From: JANQJA01 sp040880285 | Lineage (GTDB): Bacteria > Pseudomonadota > Gammaproteobacteria > Pseudomonadales > Azotimanducaceae | Assembly: GCA_040880285.1 (NCBI GenBank) | Contig: JBBDIT010000023.1 | Location: 1-37,534, forward strand | Reading direction: 5' to 3' | DNA: 37,534 bases | Part shown: piece after piece, positions 15,172 through 23,810 of the stretch | Layout of the letters: every line of letters starts with the position of its first letter | Numbering within the stretch: position 1 is the first letter of the stretch | Made by a program: the position numbers and the translations under genes | The notes under the pieces: model-generated | Seen by the model: only the letters and a program-made list of their open reading frames with translations | Database searches by the model: none | What the model was told of the DNA's origin: nothing

Positions 15172-18100
15172 ATGGCTGTAAAGAACGTCAGTCTGGACGA
15201 CAAATACGTCCAACACACTGGTCGGGTATTCTTGACAGGTACCCAGGCGCTGGCCCGTTTGCCTATGCTGCAACAGGAACGAGATCAAGCAGCTGGTCTG
15301 AATACCGCCGGCTTTATCAGCGGGTATCGGGGCTCTCCCCTGGGTGGGCTGGACAAGACCCTGTGGCAGGCTAAAAAATTCCTGACCGAACACCATATCC
15401 ACTTCCAGCCCGGCGTTAACGAGGACCTGGCGGCTACCGCAGTGTGGGGATCACAGCAAGTCAATATATTTGAAGGGGCCAAATTCGACGGTGTCTTTGG
15501 CATGTGGTACGGCAAAGGGCCCGGGGTCGACCGTTCCGGCGACGTGTTTCGTCATGCAAATCACGCCGGTACCTCCAAATACGGTGGCGTGCTGGTGATT
15601 GCCGGCGATGATCACGGTTGTAAGTCCTCCACCCTGCCCCACCAGACAGAATATGCGTTTGTGGATGCGATGATGCCGATCCTTAACCCGGCAGGGGTAC
15701 AGGAAATTATCGACCTTGGCCTTTATGGCTGGGCCCTTTCGCGATATAGCGGTTGTTGGGTCGCGCTCAAGACCATCGCCGAAACGGTGGATGCATCCTA
15801 TTCAACCGACATCGACGCGAACCGTATCCAGATTGTGCTTCCTGATCCAGGTGACGTCGATCTCAATAGTCGCTGGCCGGACAAGCCGCTGGACCAGGAA
15901 ACTCGCCTGCATAATGACAAAATCAAGGCTGCGCTGGCGTTTGCCCGGGCCAATCATTTGAACCGTATTACCATGGACACACCGGAGCCACGGCTTGGCA
16001 TTATTTCAACCGGCAAATCCTACCTTGACGTCCTGCAAGCACTCGATGATCTGGGTATTGATGATGACCTCGCGACCGAGATCGGCTTGCGTGTCTACAA
16101 GGTCGGTATGCCCTGGCCGCTTGAACCCGAAGGCATCCACGACTTTGCCAGGGGCCTTGACGAGGTATTGGTAGTCGAGGAAAAACGCGGCCTCATCGAA
16201 GAACAACTGACCAGCCAACTCTACAACTGGCACTCCGACGTCAGGCCCGTGGTGGTCGGTAAACACGATGAGTCTGGCAATTGGTTGCTTCCTTCTACGG
16301 GTGAGTTGACGCCTGCGCTGATCGCACGTGTGATCGCGGCCCGGATACAACGATTTTTTACCAGCGAGAAGATGCACAAACGCCTCTCGTTCCTGAACGA
16401 GAAGGAAGCCTACCTGCATCGTCCCAAGGATATTGCGGAACGCGTTCCCCACTATTGTTCCGGCTGCCCCCATAACACATCGACCGTCGTGCCTATCGGT
16501 AGCCGCGCCATGGGTGGTATCGGTTGCCATTACATGGCCACGTGGATGGACAGGCAGACAGACACATTTACGCAAATGGGTGGTGAAGGCGCAACCTGGA
16601 TTGGCCAGGCCCCCTTTACACACACACAGCATGTGTTCCAAAACCTGGGCGATGGCACTTACTTCCATTCCGGATTACTGGCGATACGGGCAGCAATATC
16701 TGCAGGCGTTAACATCACCTATAAAATTCTCTATAACGATGCGGTCGCCATGACCGGCGGGCAACCCATAGACGGTCAGCTCAGCGTTGCGCAGTTGGCA
16801 AAGCAACTAGTCGGCGAAGGGATCGAGCGCATTGCCGTGGTGAGTGACGATATTGAAAAATACCATCGCGGTGAATTTCCAGCCGGCGTCACCTTCACTC
16901 ATCGTGACGACCTGGATTGGGTCCAGCGCGAATTGCGCGAAACCAAAGGCACAACCATATTGATCTACGATCAGACCTGTGCCGCTGAGAAACGTCGAAG
17001 GCGTAAGCGTGGTGAGATGGAAGACCCCGCTGTACGCCCGTTCATCAATTCACTGGTGTGTGAAGGCTGCGGCGACTGTGGTGTTCAATCAAACTGCCTG
17101 TCAGTGGTACCGGAAGAAACCGAATATGGCAGGAAACGACAGATCGAACAGTCGTCCTGCAACAAGGATATGAGTTGCATCAAGGGTTTCTGCCCCAGTT
17201 TCGTCACTATCGAAGGTGGCGAGTTACCTTCACCGGAGCGAAAGCCGGACAGGTTCGATTTTTCCAACCTGCCGGAACCCGAATTACCAGAGACGGATAA
17301 ACCTTATGGCATTGTTATAGCCGGTGTTGGTGGTACCGGTGTCACTACGCTTGGTGCCATCCTGGGTATGGCAGCTCACCTGGAGGACAAGGGTGCCTCT
17401 GTTCTCGACATGACGGGCCTGGCGCAGAAGTTCGGTGCAGTGATCACCCACCTGCAGATTGCCTCCAACCCGGAGGAGATTCATGCGGCGAGAATCGCCG
17501 CAGGCGGTGCAAAACTCGTACTTGGCTGCGACCTCGTGGTCGCATCATCCAATGACTCCATGGTCAAGGTTCATCGCGACGAGGCCTACGCGGTAATCAA
17601 CTCTCACGAGGCCATGACCGCAGAGTTTACCCGTGACCCGGATGCGCGCTTCCCAGCCAAATCGATGCACGACATCATCGAAGAATGCGTGGGCACCGAT
17701 AAAACGCACTTCGTCAATGCCATCAGCGCCGTAGAACAACTCGTGGGTGGAACCATGGCGGCGAACATTTATCTCGCCGGGTTCGCCTACCAGAAGGGTA
17801 TGATCCCGATCTCATCGGAAGCAATTTGTCGTGCCATAGAATTAAACGGAGCCGCGGTTTCCGATAACCTCAACGCCTTTAACTTTGGCCGGCTTGTCGC
17901 TCATGATCCCGCTGCCATTGAACTCCAGCAACAGGATTGGCAACCGCTGACAGAGCTGGAAGATATCATCGGTGACCGTCGTCGGTTCCTGACAGAGTAC
18001 CAGGATATCGCCTACGCGAATCGTTACGAGGCACTGGTTCGGCAGGTTCAGGATGCCGCTATAAAAGCTGGTCATGACGACGCCTTGACCCTGGCAGTCG

Positions 18101-18621
18101 CCAACAACTATTTCAAAGTCCTTGCCTATAAGGATGAGTATGAAGTCGCAAGGCTCTACACTGATGGCAAATTCATGGAACGCCTGGGCGAACAGTTCGA
18201 GGGTCACTACAAACTCAAGTTCCACCTGGCACCACCAATCATCGCACCGAAAGACAAGCACACCGGTCTGCCGAAGAAGCTGGCCTTCGGTGGCTGGATC
18301 TTGCCGGTATTCAAACAATTGGCCAGGTTCCGTTTTCTGCGCGGTACCCGGCTTGATCCCTTCGCCTATACAAAAGACCGCAAGCTGGAACGACAGTTGA
18401 TTGCTGACTATGAGTACACGGTGACATCACTCTTACCACGTATTGGTGATGCCGATCTTGAGACGATCGAGACGCTGTTACGACTGCCGGAGCGTATAAG
18501 AGGATTCGGATATATCAAAAAACGTAACGCGGAAATTGCGCAGACCGAGAAAATGAAATTAATGGCCAGGCTCGATGCCAGACCGGAAGCAGTCCGCTTG
18601 TTCGACCCCAAAGCAGCATAG
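15172..18621 (+). CDS. indolepyruvate/2-oxoacid:ferredoxin oxidoreductase, fused alpha-gamma form
   Basis: Converts a 2-oxoacid and CoA to an acyl-CoA, CO2 and reduced ferredoxin, using thiamine diphosphate and iron-sulfur clusters. The 1149-residue chain fuses what archaea encode as separate IorA and IorB subunits. It has a pyrimidine-binding region at the N-terminus (GFISGYRGSPLGG), a TPP half with YCSGCPHN (C429, C432) and GDGTYFHSG, then a cysteine cluster (C630, C633, C636, C642, C663, C669, C674) for Fe-S binding. The gamma domain starts near residue 717 (GIVIAGVGGTGVTT), and a C-terminal extension follows (about 920-1149). Substrates of such fused enzymes may be aryl- or branched-chain 2-oxoacids. 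The adjacent leucine-type dehydrogenase and Leu/Ile-rich leader favour branched-chain, which is inference. Confidence 0.93.
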   Translation: MAVKNVSLDDKYVQHTGRVFLTGTQALARLPMLQQERDQAAGLNTAGFISGYRGSPLGGLDKTLWQAKKFLTEHHIHFQPGVNEDLAATAVWGSQQVNIFEGAKFDGVFGMWYGKGPGVDRSGDVFRHANHAGTSKYGGVLVIAGDDHGCKSSTLPHQTEYAFVDAMMPILNPAGVQEIIDLGLYGWALSRYSGCWVALKTIAETVDASYSTDIDANRIQIVLPDPGDVDLNSRWPDKPLDQETRLHNDKIKAALAFARANHLNRITMDTPEPRLGIISTGKSYLDVLQALDDLGIDDDLATEIGLRVYKVGMPWPLEPEGIHDFARGLDEVLVVEEKRGLIEEQLTSQLYNWHSDVRPVVVGKHDESGNWLLPSTGELTPALIARVIAARIQRFFTSEKMHKRLSFLNEKEAYLHRPKDIAERVPHYCSGCPHNTSTVVPIGSRAMGGIGCHYMATWMDRQTDTFTQMGGEGATWIGQAPFTHTQHVFQNLGDGTYFHSGLLAIRAAISAGVNITYKILYNDAVAMTGGQPIDGQLSVAQLAKQLVGEGIERIAVVSDDIEKYHRGEFPAGVTFTHRDDLDWVQRELRETKGTTILIYDQTCAAEKRRRRKRGEMEDPAVRPFINSLVCEGCGDCGVQSNCLSVVPEETEYGRKRQIEQSSCNKDMSCIKGFCPSFVTIEGGELPSPERKPDRFDFSNLPEPELPETDKPYGIVIAGVGGTGVTTLGAILGMAAHLEDKGASVLDMTGLAQKFGAVITHLQIASNPEEIHAARIAAGGAKLVLGCDLVVASSNDSMVKVHRDEAYAVINSHEAMTAEFTRDPDARFPAKSMHDIIEECVGTDKTHFVNAISAVEQLVGGTMAANIYLAGFAYQKGMIPISSEAICRAIELNGAAVSDNLNAFNFGRLVAHDPAAIELQQQDWQPLTELEDIIGDRRRFLTEYQDIAYANRYEALVRQVQDAAIKAGHDDALTLAVANNYFKVLAYKDEYEVARLYTDGKFMERLGEQFEGHYKLKFHLAPPIIAPKDKHTGLPKKLAFGGWILPVFKQLARFRFLRGTRLDPFAYTKDRKLERQLIADYEYTVTSLLPRIGDADLETIETLLRLPERIRGFGYIKKRNAEIAQTEKMKLMARLDARPEAVRLFDPKAA

Positions 18622-18625
18622 CGAC

Positions 18626-19729
18626 ATGAGTGTAGAGGATATGAAAATAGAAGTATTGGACGTAAAACACTATGCCGATTTCGACAACCACGAACAGGTC
18701 GTTCGCTGTGTCGATGAGGCTTCCGGATTGCGGGCTTATATTGCAATCCACAACAGAAATCTGGGCCCTGCATTAGGCGGATGTCGGATGTGGGCCTATC
18801 CTGCGGAGGTACACGCAGTAACCGATGTCCTGCGGTTGTCGCGCGGCATGACGTATAAGTCTGCTATATCCGCCCTCCCCCTGGGTGGTGGCAAGGCTGT
18901 CATTGTCGGCGACCCGCGGACTCTTAAGTCAAGGGCCTTACTGGAAGCCATGGGTCGTTTCATCGATTCTTTTGATGGACGCTATATTACGGCGGAGGAC
19001 TCCGGCACCGACGTGGAAACCCTCTCTGTAATGGGTACACAAACCCCATATGTCGCAGGTATCAGTGACAAGCGGCTCAGCGACGGCAGTACGGTAAATG
19101 GCGATCCATCGCCCTCAACCGCGCATGGCGTGTTCAAGGGGATCGAGGCCGCCGTGAATCATTATCACGGTATCGAATCACTGAAGGGAGTGAGAGTCGC
19201 GGTCCAGGGTGTGGGTAACGTTGGACGCCAGTTGGTAAAACGATTAGCCCTTGCCGGTGCCGAACTTACCATTGCCGATGTTAATCCGGATTCCATTGAC
19301 AAGGCACTCGATATTGCCGGTGCCAGGGTCGTCAATTTTGATGTGATCCACAAGCAAGAAGTTGAAGTGTTTGCCCCCTGTGCGCTTGGGGGCATCATCT
19401 CGACGGAAACCCTGCCCCAAATGAAAGCACGAATCATCGCGGGTGCTGCCAACAACCAGCTGGCGGATGAGGCGGCTGGCTACGAGGTATTCACACGGGC
19501 CATGGGCTATGCACCGGACTATGTGATCAATGCCGGTGGTATCATTGACGTTTACTACCAGCGCGCGGGATACGAGCATAACAGGGTCATCGCCCATATC
19601 GACCGTATAGGCGACACCTTGAACGAACTATTCCAGCGTTCAGATGAGGCAGAAGTCCCTACCCATGTTATGGCTGACCGACTGGCCGAGGCCCGGTTTC
19701 TCAATCGTAAGGTCAGCCGGGTCGCCTGA
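18626..19729 (+). CDS. leucine-type (Glu/Leu/Phe/Val) dehydrogenase
   Basis: NAD-dependent oxidative deamination of an amino acid to its 2-oxoacid. The catalytic layout follows Bacillus leucine dehydrogenase with a ten-residue offset: K78 in GMTYKSA, K90 in LGGGKAV and D125 in TAEDSGTD, preceded by GPALGGCRMW. The NAD domain carries VQGVGNVG (193-200). The 367-residue length from the ATG at 18626 fits the family. An earlier in-frame ATG at 18575 would overlap the upstream gene, and the ATG at 18641 has GAGG too close. The gene follows the oxidoreductase stop by four bases, so the pair would turn leucine, isoleucine or valine into acyl-CoA in two steps. Phenylalanine is an alternative substrate. 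Confidence 0.9.
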   Translation: MSVEDMKIEVLDVKHYADFDNHEQVVRCVDEASGLRAYIAIHNRNLGPALGGCRMWAYPAEVHAVTDVLRLSRGMTYKSAISALPLGGGKAVIVGDPRTLKSRALLEAMGRFIDSFDGRYITAEDSGTDVETLSVMGTQTPYVAGISDKRLSDGSTVNGDPSPSTAHGVFKGIEAAVNHYHGIESLKGVRVAVQGVGNVGRQLVKRLALAGAELTIADVNPDSIDKALDIAGARVVNFDVIHKQEVEVFAPCALGGIISTETLPQMKARIIAGAANNQLADEAAGYEVFTRAMGYAPDYVINAGGIIDVYYQRAGYEHNRVIAHIDRIGDTLNELFQRSDEAEVPTHVMADRLAEARFLNRKVSRVA

Positions 19730-19734
19730 ACCTG

Positions 19735-19748
19735 CTACCTGGAGGTAG
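19735..19748. other. short inverted repeat after dehydrogenase gene
   Basis: CTACCT-GG-AGGTAG starts six bases after the dehydrogenase stop. It could form a hairpin that stabilises the 3' end of the transcript, but no T-run follows, so it is not a canonical intrinsic terminator. Confidence 0.3.
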
Positions 19749-19879
19749 TACCCCCAGCCAGTAACGCGGATCAGTCCATCGACTCTTGATACGCGACGCA
19801 CTTTTCCTCATCCTATGGCGGCGTGAAACAGACTTGGCCAATACACCTCATCCTACAAACCACTATAGAAGGAACCTGA

Positions 19880-20755
19880 ATGAAGCTGGTGACATTTAGC
19901 ATCCATGGTGCGCTGAAGATTGGTGTATGGACAGACGAAGGGGTGCTGGATCTATCCAGCTGCGGTGTGGATTTGCCGGGCGATATGCTGACGCTCATAC
20001 AAATGGGTGATACGGGCCTTGACCAGGTTCGCACTGCCATTGAGAAAGGCGGTGATATCCTGTCGGTTGACGCCATCAAACTGGTCCAGCCGATTCTGCG
20101 ACCCCCCAAAATACTGGCGATTGCCCTTAACTACGCAGAGCACGTTAAAGAGTCGGTGACTGAAAAACCTGCGGTACAGATGTGGTTCAACAAACAAAGT
20201 ACCTGCGTCACCGGCCCCTTCTCGCCCATTGATTTGCCAAAGGTTTCCGACAAACTGGACTACGAAGGTGAGTTGGGTGTCGTGATTGGCAAACGCTGCC
20301 GACATGTACCAAGGGAACGTGCCTCCGAGGTTATATTTGGCTATACGGTGATCAATGATGTCAGTGTTCGAGACTGGCAACGCGCCGCACAAACTTTCCA
20401 GATTGGCAAATCCTTCGACACTCATGGCCCCTTTGGCCCCTATATTGTGACGCCGGATGAAGTCGATAATCCACAGAACCTGCATATTCGTACACTGGTA
20501 AACAATGAAGTGCGCCAGGATTCAAATACCAAACACATGATCTATAAGATCGATGAGCAGATTGCCCACCTGACCACCGCCTTCACCCTTGAGCCGGGTG
20601 ACGTCCTCGCCACCGGTACACCGTCAGGCGTGGGTGCAGCCATGAACCCGCCCAACTTCCTGAAAGAAGGTGACATTTGCCGGGTGGAAATTGAACAGGT
20701 CGGCGCCATAGAGAATAAGGTCGTCAAGGAAACCGGCGACACCGTGATCCAATAG
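19880..20755 (+). CDS. fumarylacetoacetate hydrolase (FAH) family protein
   Basis: FAH-fold enzymes cleave C-C bonds or hydrate, isomerise or decarboxylate 2-oxo acids using a Mg2+ ion. The 291-residue protein has the expected metal ligands E129 and E131 in DYEGELG and D160 in VINDVSVRD, the entry motif ALNYAEHV (82-89), and GTPSGVG near 246-252. The ~70-residue N-terminal domain is typical of the ureidoglycolate lyase / 2-hydroxyhepta-diene-dioate isomerase type. The exact substrate is not resolved. AAGGA lies six bases before the ATG. It sits 150 bases after the dehydrogenase gene and 72 bases before the dioxygenase gene, all on the same strand. Confidence 0.88.
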   Translation: MKLVTFSIHGALKIGVWTDEGVLDLSSCGVDLPGDMLTLIQMGDTGLDQVRTAIEKGGDILSVDAIKLVQPILRPPKILAIALNYAEHVKESVTEKPAVQMWFNKQSTCVTGPFSPIDLPKVSDKLDYEGELGVVIGKRCRHVPRERASEVIFGYTVINDVSVRDWQRAAQTFQIGKSFDTHGPFGPYIVTPDEVDNPQNLHIRTLVNNEVRQDSNTKHMIYKIDEQIAHLTTAFTLEPGDVLATGTPSGVGAAMNPPNFLKEGDICRVEIEQVGAIENKVVKETGDTVIQ

Positions 20756-20815
20756 TTCCAGATCTTTCGATGCGGTATACCGGTTAGCAGGCATCTATGA
20801 TGAGTAATCTCCGGG

Positions 20816-20827
20816 GGTGAATTCACC
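20816..20827 (+). promoter_or_regulatory. 12-bp palindrome covering the ribosome binding site
   Basis: GGTGAATTCACC is a perfect palindrome ending immediately before the ATG of the dioxygenase gene, and its left arm overlaps the GGGGGTG that would act as Shine-Dalgarno. It could fold as a GGTG/CACC stem with an AATT loop, or serve as a protein-binding operator. Confidence 0.35.
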
Positions 20828-21829
20828 ATGCTTGAAAAAGATCCGCTCGGATGGGTTGGTGTCGATAGAGACGCCGAGGAGATTCGGGCTTTACGCGCCT
20901 ATCTTTCCGAAAACAATGGGATAAAGGGACTGGAAGTACTTACGCCGGATCAGGTCGAGCAAGCCACTGAGAATTTTTATCGAGACGGTTTCGTTGTAGT
21001 TCGTGATGTTTTGAGCAGGGACCAACTTGAATTCCTTCGCTCCGGTGTGGACCGTGAAATTGAAAAAATGATGGCGATCGATGCGCATCGCAAGGGTAAT
21101 CGGGGTTCCCATCGATACTCCTTTGGCGGCGCGAGCCTGACCGGACACCAGCTTCACAACCCGGAATGGGCCATGCTGGTGGATTTACCCCTGGTGAGCG
21201 CCATCCTGACATCCATTTTTGATTCACCGGACTATATCGTCCGTGGTGGTGGCGGGGACTTCTGTTTACCCGGGGCTGTACAATACCAGCCATTGCACTC
21301 CGACATTCGTGATCGTACCAGTTACACCATGAGCGACGGCCGGACCGTTTCGGTCGGTTCGTTCAGGGATCCGCGTGGCCTTTTGAGCCTGCGTGACCTG
21401 CCTTGTCCTTACGTGTGTTGCAATTTTTTAACGGTCGACTTTACACCACTCAACGGACCGACGCGGCAGATCCCGGGTACGCAGAACTCCCATGCTCGAA
21501 TTCCCGGGCTTGCCGGGGAACCCGAATGGATGAAACTCAGCACCGTGTGTCCGGCACCAGCCGGAAGCGTTTTATTTCGAGACCCAAGAGCCTGGCATGG
21601 TGGCACACCGAATTTGACAGATGAAGTGCGGGCAATACCCAACGCAGAATTCTTTGCGCCATGGTTTCGTGAACCCTTCAGGACCTGCATGCCTCACACC
21701 CTGTTCGAGACCCTGTCGGATCATGGCAAGCACATCTGTCGCTACCTGGTTGCAGAGCCAGGACAGCAGCTGCAGACCGGCTATCGCGAGCACCTCGGCG
21801 GAACACCTCCGGGACTTGAGTCTACTTAA
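20828..21829 (+). CDS. phytanoyl-CoA dioxygenase (PhyH) family protein
   Basis: A probable Fe(II)/2-oxoglutarate-dependent hydroxylase of 333 residues. The iron-binding facial triad is visible: H157 and D159 in QPLHSDIRD, and H257 in RAWHGGT, with R268 as the likely 2-oxoglutarate anchor. The opening FYRDGFVVVRDVLS (50-63) is characteristic of the PhyH family. Bacterial members act on many substrates, including fatty acyl chains, ectoine and quorum-sensing or antibiotic precursors, so the substrate is open. It follows the FAH-family gene and overlaps the convergent CaCA antiporter gene by four bases at its 3' end. Confidence 0.85.
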   Translation: MLEKDPLGWVGVDRDAEEIRALRAYLSENNGIKGLEVLTPDQVEQATENFYRDGFVVVRDVLSRDQLEFLRSGVDREIEKMMAIDAHRKGNRGSHRYSFGGASLTGHQLHNPEWAMLVDLPLVSAILTSIFDSPDYIVRGGGGDFCLPGAVQYQPLHSDIRDRTSYTMSDGRTVSVGSFRDPRGLLSLRDLPCPYVCCNFLTVDFTPLNGPTRQIPGTQNSHARIPGLAGEPEWMKLSTVCPAPAGSVLFRDPRAWHGGTPNLTDEVRAIPNAEFFAPWFREPFRTCMPHTLFETLSDHGKHICRYLVAEPGQQLQTGYREHLGGTPPGLEST

Positions 21830-22785
21830 GCTCGCAGTACAACATATGCCAGATAAGATAAATACAAGGCGACAAACACGACACCATGCCACCTTAATAT
21901 GGAATTACTGCGGCTGACGACAAGGGATACCAGGATCAGGGCGCTGGACGCAACCACCATGACAAGGTCAGTATTACTGACAGCCTCAAACGGCAACTCG
22001 ACAAAGCTGGCAGTGAAGCCCAGCACCCAGAGGATATTGAAAATATTCGAACCGACGACATTGCCAACCGCAATATCGGTCTGGCCGCGATAGGCAGCCA
22101 CTCCCGAGGCGACCAGTTCCGGCATGGATGTGCCGATTGCAACTACCGTCAAACCGATCAGGGCATCAGCGACCCCCATATCAGCCGCCAGGTTGACCGC
22201 ACCGCGTACGACAAAGTCACCGCCAAAGTATAGCCCCACGATGCCGAGCAGAACATAAATAAGCGTTCTTGTGGTAGAAAGGCGCTGCTCTCCCGGTTCG
22301 ATGATCAGTTCTTTACCTTCAATCGACATTTTGTATACATAGATCATAAACAGCAGAAAAAAGAACAGCAGGATCGCCCCATCAATCCGGCTGATACTTA
22401 ACGTCGGGACCGCGGCAAAAATTGCGGCGTTGGCCAAAAAACCCAGCAGCAATGCCGCGGTGAGGGAGAACGGAATCTCAGAAACCACGGTGGAGTCTTT
22501 TACCGGTAAGGGCCGGATAATCGCCGCGACACCCAACACCAGCAATACGTTGGCGATATTGCTGCCAACCACATTGGCAATCGCGAGGTCAGCGTTGTTC
22601 TGGAGTCCGGCAACCAGCGTGACCAGAAGTTCAGGTAAGGAAGTACCAAAAGACACGATGGTAAGGCCCACCACGAGCGGTGAGATCCCAATACGGCTCG
22701 CCAGTGAAATCGCACCATCCACCAGGAAATCAGCGCTTTTGATCAATATCAAAAGCCCGATTAACAAAACCAACGCATTAATCAT
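21826..22785 (-). CDS. CaCA-family Na+/Ca2+ antiporter (YrbG-like)
   Basis: Inner-membrane calcium/sodium antiporter of 319 residues with about ten membrane segments. The two inverted alpha-repeats that form the ion site are clear: GTSLPELLVT in the first half (about 48-57) and GTSMPELVAS in the second (about 198-207), each followed by a VVGSNI(A/F)N segment. This is the standard prokaryotic CaCA architecture. It is the last gene of a five-gene minus-strand operon, overlapping the end of the upstream luciferase-like gene by four bases (ATGA). Why a cation antiporter ends an acyl-CoA operon is unclear. Confidence 0.93.
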   Translation of the reverse strand: MINALVLLIGLLILIKSADFLVDGAISLASRIGISPLVVGLTIVSFGTSLPELLVTLVAGLQNNADLAIANVVGSNIANVLLVLGVAAIIRPLPVKDSTVVSEIPFSLTAALLLGFLANAAIFAAVPTLSISRIDGAILLFFFLLFMIYVYKMSIEGKELIIEPGEQRLSTTRTLIYVLLGIVGLYFGGDFVVRGAVNLAADMGVADALIGLTVVAIGTSMPELVASGVAAYRGQTDIAVGNVVGSNIFNILWVLGFTASFVELPFEAVSNTDLVMVVASSALILVSLVVSRSNSILRWHGVVFVALYLSYLAYVVLRA

Positions 22786-23801
22786 GTCGTGTACCCGGGG
22801 TCCTGCGTCATGTTGAACGCATCTGCCAGTAGCCTGTAAGAGTTGGCGCGATCGGCAAATTCATGACAAATGGTGACGATCACCATTTCACTCACCTGGT
22901 GCGCGCCCGCCAGTGTTTGCAGCCGGTCTTTTACCATCGCCTTTGTGCCGGCAATCAAATGCTTGCGCCGACCCTGCAGACGGGCAACTTCCTCTTGTGT
23001 ATAAACGTGTGTCCTGGCTTCTTCCACCGACGGACAAGGCCCTGGATCCCCTCGTTCAAAACGCAGGCGCCATAGATCGCGGCAGGCAGCAAGGTCGGCG
23101 GCCCGCTCTTTTGTCTCTGCACAGATCGCAAATACGCCCAGGTTCCCCCTGGGTTCAGGATATCGTGCTGACGGCTGGTAGTTATCGAAGTAGGTTTGCA
23201 TGCAGTGCTGGCTCACATCCGGGGCTATGAAGTGGGCGAACGAATATGGCAGGCCAAAGTGTGCTGCAAAAAAAGCACTTTGTTCAGAAGAGCCCAGCAG
23301 CCACATTTCCGGTACCGTTGCAGCCTGCGGCGTGGCAATGACTGCCTCCAGACCTTTGGTCGTCGGCATTTCACCGGCTACAAAAGCCATAAGGTCCGAC
23401 AGCTTGTTGGGAAAGTACTCGATTCCTATGGTGGAGCCATACAAGAGTGCCTGGGCTGTAACCAGGTCGCTGCCAGGGGCGCGACCAATACCGAGATCAA
23501 TGCGGCCGGGAAACAGGTTTTCCAGCACGCGGAAATTTTCCGCCACTTTGTAAGGGCTATAATGCGGCAGCATGACACCACCAGAACCGATACGCATGGT
23601 TCGGGTCGCTGCTGCCAGGCGCGCAATCAGAATTTCCGGCGACGAACCGGCAAAACTTTTCGAACCATGGTGTTCAGCAACCCAGTATCGCTCATATCCG
23701 AGGGATTCCGCTAACTGTGCGAGTCGAACGCTCTCGTCCAGGGCCTGTGCTGCGGTGCCACCGCTTGCAATAGGTGATTGGTCCAGTACACCTAACCGCA
23801 C
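22782..23801 (-). CDS. LLM-class flavin-dependent oxidoreductase
   Basis: A luciferase-like (beta/alpha)8-barrel of 339 residues that uses FMNH2 or F420-type flavin, probably as a monooxygenase. The start MRLGVLDQSPIASGG, the phrase YWVAEHHG (near 40-47), IGSGGVMLPHYSP and FPGRIDLGIGRAPGSD are typical of the MsnO8-like branch. No catalytic specificity can be assigned. It starts 9 bases after the acyl-CoA dehydrogenase gene and overlaps the antiporter by four, so it belongs to the same transcript. A dedicated flavin reductase is not visible in the window. Confidence 0.9.
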   Translation of the reverse strand: MRLGVLDQSPIASGGTAAQALDESVRLAQLAESLGYERYWVAEHHGSKSFAGSSPEILIARLAAATRTMRIGSGGVMLPHYSPYKVAENFRVLENLFPGRIDLGIGRAPGSDLVTAQALLYGSTIGIEYFPNKLSDLMAFVAGEMPTTKGLEAVIATPQAATVPEMWLLGSSEQSAFFAAHFGLPYSFAHFIAPDVSQHCMQTYFDNYQPSARYPEPRGNLGVFAICAETKERAADLAACRDLWRLRFERGDPGPCPSVEEARTHVYTQEEVARLQGRRKHLIAGTKAMVKDRLQTLAGAHQVSEMVIVTICHEFADRANSYRLLADAFNMTQDPGYTT

Positions 23802-23810
23802 AGTGATACG

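Noticed and set aside
16006..16668. 220-codon minus-strand frame within the oxidoreductase gene
   Set aside because: Antisense shadow of a well-conserved coding region.
19735..19754. Shared motif CCTGGAGGTA(S)TACC at 19738-19752 and 36709-36723
   Set aside because: 14 of 15 matches between two short sites is expected by chance in a window of this size; not called a repeat family.
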